Assembly: GCA_026770615.1 (NCBI GenBank)
Contig: MU631381.1
Location: 329,262 to 339,317, forward strand
Source: Pavlovales sp. CCMP2436
Lineage: Eukaryota; Haptophyta; Pavlovophyceae; Pavlovales
Direction: 5' to 3'
DNA length: 10,056 nt
Positions 6,596-10,056 of this stretch are shown one piece after another (the stretch's first letter is position 1; each line of letters begins with the position of its first letter). The notes beneath the pieces were generated by a model. That model was not told the origin of the DNA, did not search any database, and saw only the letters and a list, made by a program, of their open reading frames with translations. The translations under genes and the position numbers were made by a program.

Positions 6596-7555
6596 GCGGC
6601 AGCAAGGAAACTGAATCAAAACACAGCACCAGCGGCCATACCACCTATACCTATACCTATACCTATACCTATACCTATACAATACGAGCCCATACCCCCA
6701 ACGGACAGCATCTCTCAAAACAAGGAACCATCAACCTTACCTCCTATGCAGGTTGAGCCCATACCCTCAACTGACAGCATCGCCCAAAACTCAGCCACAG
6801 CCTCAAAAAGCGCCGTTTTTATTGCCCGCGATCCCCTGTATGAGCCCATACCCCTAACGGACAGCATCGCCCAAATCGAGGCACCAGCGGCTATACCATT
6901 TCTGCGGTATGAGCCTATACCTCCAACGGACAGCATCGCTCAGTATGAGCCCATATGCCCAACGGCCACACCACCTATACAGCAAGAGCCCATACCCCCA
7001 ACGGACACCCGTGCATTGACCACCCCTGCCAAACGAAGATGCCTGATGCGTAACCAACTTACGAATAATGAAGATTCATTAACAGGTGTAAACCCAACCA
7101 TACCCTCCATGCAGCCGAAGCCCATCCTCAGGCCCAGCCGAGGCCAGCAACGCTTACGCACATCAACCGTGGAAAAACGCAACCAGAGACCGCCTCGAAC
7201 CAAAACCTCATTACCACCAGCAGCAGCCAGTCCCACCGAACCCAAAACAGGAACAGCCAGTCCCGCCATAAACCACGAATCCGCAGCAGGCCCGTCACGC
7301 AAGCACGCACTGATCCATGACAAGTCCTTCATATTCATGCACCACTCACGCACACTGCGCTCAGCAACCAAACGGGCCCTTAAAACCGGCCAGTTACCCA
7401 CGCTGTCACACCACTCGGGCGACAATAAACCTAAAATTAAACATGAGCCAGCAAGCTCAACGTCTTCAAAACACAAACATGAGCCAGCAAGCCCGCCACA
7501 CCCCGCAACCCAAAGTCCTGCGCCCGAGGCCCACCCCCGTCAAGGGGTGGGATAG
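6596..7555 (+). CDS. proline-rich repeat protein of the retroelement (candidate ORF1/gag-like)
   Basis: The frame is open from after a TGA (6593-6595) to the TAG at 7553-7555; the first ATG is 6746 (269 residues), but repeat units already precede it, so the original start lay upstream or this copy lacks it. The N-terminal half is built of units of about 23 residues with core EPIPPTDSIAQ and a spacer such as NKEPSTLPPMQV or IEAPAAIPFLRY. Around residue 90-115 a block TPAKRRCLMRNQ..NNEDSL..PTIPSM follows. The rest is basic and low in hydrophobic residues (RPSRGQQRLR, KRNQRPPRTK), with KHEPAS repeated near the end. No zinc knuckle, RRM or coiled coil is seen. By position and composition it could be a nucleic-acid-binding ORF1 protein; this is inference. 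It begins 26 bases after the copy 2 ORF and runs into repeat A2. Confidence 0.6.
   Translation, partial: AAARKLNQNTAPAAIPPIPIPIPIPIPIQYEPIPPTDSISQNKEPSTLPPMQVEPIPSTDSIAQNSATASKSAVFIARDPLYEPIPLTDSIAQIEAPAAIPFLRYEPIPPTDSIAQYEPICPTATPPIQQEPIPPTDTRALTTPAKRRCLMRNQLTNNEDSLTGVNPTIPSMQPKPILRPSRGQQRLRTSTVEKRNQRPPRTKTSLPPAAASPTEPKTGTASPAINHESAAGPSRKHALIHDKSFIFMHHSRTLRSATKRALKTGQLPTLSHHSGDNKPKIKHEPASSTSSKHKHEPASPPHPATQSPAPEAHPRQGVG
6644..6680 (+). repeat. hexanucleotide repeat (CCTATA)6, coding for Pro-Ile
   Basis: Six CCTATA units plus one C, in the reading frame of the proline-rich protein, where they encode alternating Pro-Ile. The ordinary form of this site, seen at 8084 and 6733, is CCACCTAT or CCTCCTAT followed by GCAG, so the run looks like local slippage of a single CCTATA. 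The 6-base unit preserves the frame. Confidence 0.95.
6790..6838 (-). mobile_element. solo end of the MITE-like element, in frame in the proline-rich ORF
   Basis: The reverse complement of these 49 bases matches the left end of the element at 2643-2691 with two differences, and here too the outer flank is TA (6839-6840). The other end is absent. The reading frame passes through it as SATASKSAVF and IARDPLY without a stop. The spacer between two EPIP cores is 18 residues here instead of 12. Confidence 0.82.
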
Positions 7556-7963
7556 ACTGAGCCAGCAGACAAGCCGCGTATATTTGCGATTTCTGTCCCT
7601 CGGGGCAAGAATCGCAATATATGTGATACAGGCTAGTGAAGAAGTGATGTTTTGTGAGTCGCGCAGGTGTGCCGCGCTCGCAGACGGTGCTGCAGTTCAG
7701 ACGACGCGAGGGAGAGCAGTGGAGGTCGGTCAGCGTGGCAGTCGAGAGTCGTCAGTCGTCGATCGTTGTGTGCCTGAACTGATCAGCGGTGGGGACGGTA
7801 TCCGTGTGCTCGGGGTGGATCCCTGGTTTTGAGTGTTTTTTTCAACACTTAAATCCAGTGAGATCCTCCCGGGGACGGACGTTTAACTCGAAACCTACGC
7901 ACCACAGCTGCAGTAGCAAAAGCAGCCAAGACCCTGCTCACACAGGAATATTGGCCAACATAT
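7465..7963 (+). repeat. repeat A, copy A2
   Basis: The full-length partner of A1, starting inside the proline-rich ORF (CAAAACACAAACATGAGCC) and ending at GGCCAACAT. The upper hairpin is at 7579-7621 and the lower hairpin at 7817-7866, with GGATC/GATCC outer arms and AGTGTT/AACACT inner arms. It keeps GGTGGGGACGGTATCCGTG as in A0, so A1 carries the 4-base insertion. Downstream of A2 lies another proline-rich fragment, whereas RNase H sequence follows A1. The 3' flank therefore differs between copies. Confidence 0.88.
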
Positions 7964-8247
7964 CCAAAGAGGGGGATGGCCAAGCGGCAAAGAGCAGGCT
8001 GTCATTACCACCTATTCATTACGATCCTATACCCCCAACGGACAGCATCGCTCAAAACAAGTTACCAGCGGCCATACCACCTATGCAGCATGAGCCCATA
8101 CCCCCAAAGGACACCAGCACACAGACAACTCCTGCCAAACGAATACGCTTGACTCGCAATCAACCTCCGAATAACGAAGACTCACTCCCAGGTGCAGACC
8201 CGACCATACCCTCCATGCGAAAATTGGTGGCAACCAATTTTCGGTAG
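7964..8247 (+). pseudogene. truncated second copy of the proline-rich protein
   Basis: The frame contains YDPIPPTDSIAQNKLPAAI, HEPIPPKDTSTQ and TPAKRIRLTRNQ..NNEDSLPGADPTIPSM, collinear with 6680-7112 but with only two repeat units. Homology stops exactly at CCCTCCATG (8217); the frame then runs through a palindrome and ends at TAG 8245-8247. The frame is open back into repeat A2 but no start codon is convincing. Confidence 0.72.
8218..8243. repeat. perfect inverted repeat at the retroelement breakpoint
   Basis: CGAAAATTGGT, loop GGCA, then ACCAATTTTCG: an 11-bp perfect stem. It starts at the base where similarity to the proline-rich ORF ends. The core TTGGTGGCAAC recurs in direct orientation at 8327-8337. 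It may be the end of a further short element or a repaired hairpin junction. Confidence 0.88.
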
Positions 8248-8439
8248 ATCAACCCCCAATTTCATGTGCTATGTACAGTTGCCCGCACTCAGGGGGGGGG
8301 GTAAATGCTGTTTTAGCGCTTGATTGTTGGTGGCAACTCAACGATGTAATTTTTTATGCGGCGAAATTTAAATTTGGTGGGCCGTTAGTTAGTGAATGAA
8401 TTTTCGCGCGTTTTTGCTCATTGAACGCACTCCACACAG
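8248..8439 (+). other. spacer or intron end before the 8440 exon
   Basis: No gene is seen. The stretch holds a run of ten Gs (8292-8301), the TTGGTGGCAAC repeat, and a 17-base sequence CAACGATGTAATTTTTT (8339-8355) that also occurs in host intron 2 at 934-950. It ends in an AT-rich stretch and a CTCCACACAG acceptor at 8439. This composition suggests the 3' end of an intron. Confidence 0.5.
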
Positions 8440-9879
8440 TTGCAAGGCGTACGGCCAGCCGGCCGCACATCCATCGTGCCGGTCATGAAGCACCGGGTGC
8501 GCTCCACCGGCGCGCATGCCTCCGTGGGCAGTTCGAACGTCCGCGCGCTCGCGGGCTGGGTCCAGATCGGCAACGGCGAGTTCTACCACCGCACGAACCT
8601 GGCTGAGTTAGGCTTCCTCGTGTCGAACTGCGACATCGCACTGAGCCCCGAGGATGTGGTGACGCTCTCCCGCGCCATCCGTGCAGCGGAGGGCGGCGGC
8701 AACGTCTGCTTCGGCGCAGGGAAGACGCACGCCCTCGACATCCCGCAGGGCCGGCGCAGCTCTGCGCCCGACCACACCGCCAAGGCGACCTCGCGCACCG
8801 CCGCCACCACGCTCGAGCGCCTCTGGGAGCCTCTCGGCGCTGCGATTGGTCACAACGAGCTCTTCAATGGGCAGTTGCGCATCAACGTGTCTGACCTCGT
8901 GCCGCACCTTGACCAGCGCGCATCACTGGCGCGCCTGCTGTGGAAGCGCGAGCTCTTCATTCCTCACTGCAGAATCATGGCGGGCCGGAGCGAGGGCTTT
9001 CGCGTGACGATCGTCATCTCCGAGGGCAGCCTCGCTGCACCCCTCTGTCTCACGCGCGGCGAGACGTGCTACGTGGACGCGGCTAACAGTGGGCCCTGCA
9101 TGATCAGCCTGCCGATCGGGCCGGACGGTGAGGCGATCCGCGTGCGGTGCGTGCACTGTGCGCTCTGCTGCCCGACGGACGCCCGCGAGGCGCTGCAGGC
9201 GCTCGAGGGCGCGGCCTTGTCCTCGCCGCTGCCGGCCGTGCGCGTGTGCATGGCCCGAGGTGCTCGCGTGGCGGCGCGGAATGGCGGCGACGCGTCGATG
9301 CCATGGGCACTGCCAGGCGTGCCCCCCTCGGACGGCGTGCCTGGCAGCGTGGCTGGTGAGCTTAACGTCACATTCGGAGTCGACTCCAACCAAGGTGTGC
9401 TCGAGACCGCCCTCGACATTTCGAGCCGCTTCGCCGAGTGCAGCGAACAGCGCAAGGTGCAGGGACTCGCGGCACGTAAGTCCGCAGATCCGAGCGAGTG
9501 GCAGGGCTGGAAGATCGAGGTGCAGACCCGAGAGAGCGCGCTCGACGAGCTCGAGAGGGCAAGCCGCAAGCGCTGCAGCAGAGGCCTGGTGGTAAACGTC
9601 AGCGTCTCTCGCGCGACCTCAAGCTTCGAGTGCCCCGACCTCCCGCTAGTTCCTCGGGCAACACCAGACGAGCGCCTAGCTGCACGCAAGGCCGCTGACA
9701 AGCGCTATCGTGATGAGCCGGAGGGCAAGCCAGAGCGCCTAGATGCACGCAGGGCGAAATATAACGATCCGGAGGGCAAGCCAGAGCGCCTAGCTGCGGC
9801 TGAAGCGAAGCGACGGGAGCGTAACCTGCGCAAATACGGGCCGCACGGAGCGACTCCGGGAGCGTTTATATTAATGTAG
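8440..9879 (+). CDS. C-terminal exon of an unrecognised host protein with basic 17-residue repeats
   Basis: An uninterrupted frame of about 479 codons from a CACAG acceptor to TAG 9877-9879, with mostly G or C in third positions, unlike the retroelement next to it. The first in-frame ATG is 8485, but upstream residues already look coding, so I read it as a 3' exon whose gene starts elsewhere, possibly left of the retroelement cluster. I recognise no family. Visible features: a globular-looking N-terminal part (NVRALAGWVQIGNGEFYHR, ALSPEDVVTLSRAIRAAEGG), a central part with GQLRINVSDLVPHLDQR, and a cysteine cluster CVHCALCC (residues 237-244), which could bind metal. The C-terminal helix is very charged (about residue 400 to the end) with repeats of PEGKPERL and RLAARKA/RRAKY. 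There are no clear membrane segments. The basic tail could bind nucleic acid; this is inference. Confidence 0.65.
   Translation: MQGVRPAGRTSIVPVMKHRVRSTGAHASVGSSNVRALAGWVQIGNGEFYHRTNLAELGFLVSNCDIALSPEDVVTLSRAIRAAEGGGNVCFGAGKTHALDIPQGRRSSAPDHTAKATSRTAATTLERLWEPLGAAIGHNELFNGQLRINVSDLVPHLDQRASLARLLWKRELFIPHCRIMAGRSEGFRVTIVISEGSLAAPLCLTRGETCYVDAANSGPCMISLPIGPDGEAIRVRCVHCALCCPTDAREALQALEGAALSSPLPAVRVCMARGARVAARNGGDASMPWALPGVPPSDGVPGSVAGELNVTFGVDSNQGVLETALDISSRFAECSEQRKVQGLAARKSADPSEWQGWKIEVQTRESALDELERASRKRCSRGLVVNVSVSRATSSFECPDLPLVPRATPDERLAARKAADKRYRDEPEGKPERLDARRAKYNDPEGKPERLAAAEAKRRERNLRKYGPHGATPGAFILM
9670..9799 (+). repeat. in-frame 51-nt coding repeat in the basic tail
   Basis: CCGGAGGGCAAGCCAGAGCG begins at 9718 and again at 9769, a 51-nt (17-residue) period, and both copies continue CCTAG.TGC. 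An older half-unit with GAGCGCCTAGCTGCACGC lies at 9670. The DNA identity is high enough to indicate recent internal duplication. Confidence 0.88.
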
Positions 9880-9939
9880 GGGGGTTCGGGCTGGCGGTAC
9901 GTTTCAAGTTCAAGTCAGATATAATATATATCGCGCTGC

Positions 9940-10056
9940 CCGCTCGCGAGGCAGCCCGATGGGCTGCCTCGCAAAGCTGTTGTACGCACTGCTATCGGCC
10001 ACCTCCATCACGGACGCTTCATCTACTACCTCATCCACCGCGCCTCCGCGCGGTTG
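9940..10056 (+). CDS. start of a further coding-like segment, truncated by window end
   Basis: The frame containing AIGHLHHGRFIYYLIHRA is open from about 9925 to the window end, and its last 20 codons end almost entirely in C or G. An ATG-led alternative frame (9959: MGCLAKLLYALLSATS) and a reverse-strand frame are also open, as GC-rich DNA often allows. Direction and exon start are therefore uncertain and no family is recognised. Confidence 0.32.
9946..9972. repeat. perfect 12-bp hairpin
   Basis: GCGAGGCAGCCC, loop GAT, then GGGCTGCCTCGC: a perfect, GC-rich stem about 70 bases after the stop codon of the preceding exon and just after an ATATAATATATAT stretch. It could be a 3'-UTR structure of the upstream gene, or the palindromic edge of a small element. 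No U-run follows, and the setting is eukaryotic, so I do not call it a terminator. Confidence 0.85.

Noticed and set aside
6644..6680. Telomere-like repeat (CCTATA)n
   Set aside because: It is short, lies inside a coding frame and is an expansion of a CCTAT motif present once in the other copies.
4433..7963. A1 and A2 as long terminal repeats of an LTR retrotransposon
   Set aside because: They are about 500 bp, direct and 3 kb apart, but they lack TG...CA ends, begin inside a coding region (the proline-rich C-terminus), show no primer-binding site or polypurine tract, and the content between them is RNase H with a CCHC tail as in LINEs.
8389..9701. Several minus-strand frames opposite the 8440 exon
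   Set aside because: GC-rich coding DNA leaves antisense frames open; none has recognisable motifs and the + frame is continuous over 1.4 kb.

Overview
The window looks like nuclear DNA from a GC-rich single-celled eukaryote, most plausibly an alga or other protist; the sequence does not settle the lineage. The signs are spliced genes with GT/AG introns, exons whose third codon positions are almost all G or C, AT-richer introns holding simple repeats, and degenerate retroelements. There is no bacterial-style operon, rRNA, tRNA or CRISPR array.

Positions 1 to about 2240 hold the 3' part of a split host gene. Three well-supported exons (20-124, 244-324, 1080-1199) encode an Abitram/Simiate (FAM206)-like protein, and a fourth exon starts at 1733. 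Every exon junction is phase 0. Intron 1 carries a (CA)22 microsatellite. Intron 2 carries a G-rich tract and a two-monomer minisatellite. Intron 3 carries a duplicated segment and a fragment of a repeat that recurs further right. After the Ala-rich part of exon 4 the coding signal moves through all three frames, so the 3' end is frameshifted, misassembled or spliced in a way not resolved here.

Positions about 2540 to 8217 are a head-to-tail pile of non-LTR-retrotransposon-derived pieces, all on the + strand. Two copies (2540-4075 and 4965-6570) encode an RNase H domain followed by a C-terminal CCHC zinc motif; neither has a reverse transcriptase. A proline-rich, repeat-built protein (EPIPPTDSIAQ units) follows copy 2 (6596-7555), and a truncated second copy lies at 7965-8217. 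Between them lies repeat 'A' in three long copies (4073-4432, 4433-4933, 7465-7963) plus a short copy in host intron 3. Repeat A has two hairpins whose arms change together between copies, which makes it the best candidate here for a functional structured RNA. Copy 1 is also interrupted by a 167-bp terminal-inverted-repeat element, and one end of the same element lies in frame inside the proline-rich ORF.

Positions 8218 to 10056 return to host sequence. A perfect palindrome sits exactly where the retroelement homology stops. After a short spacer, a long GC3-rich exon (8440-9879) encodes the C-terminal 480 or so residues of an unrecognised protein with a basic 17-residue repeat tail. A perfect 12-bp hairpin and the start of another coding-looking stretch close the window.
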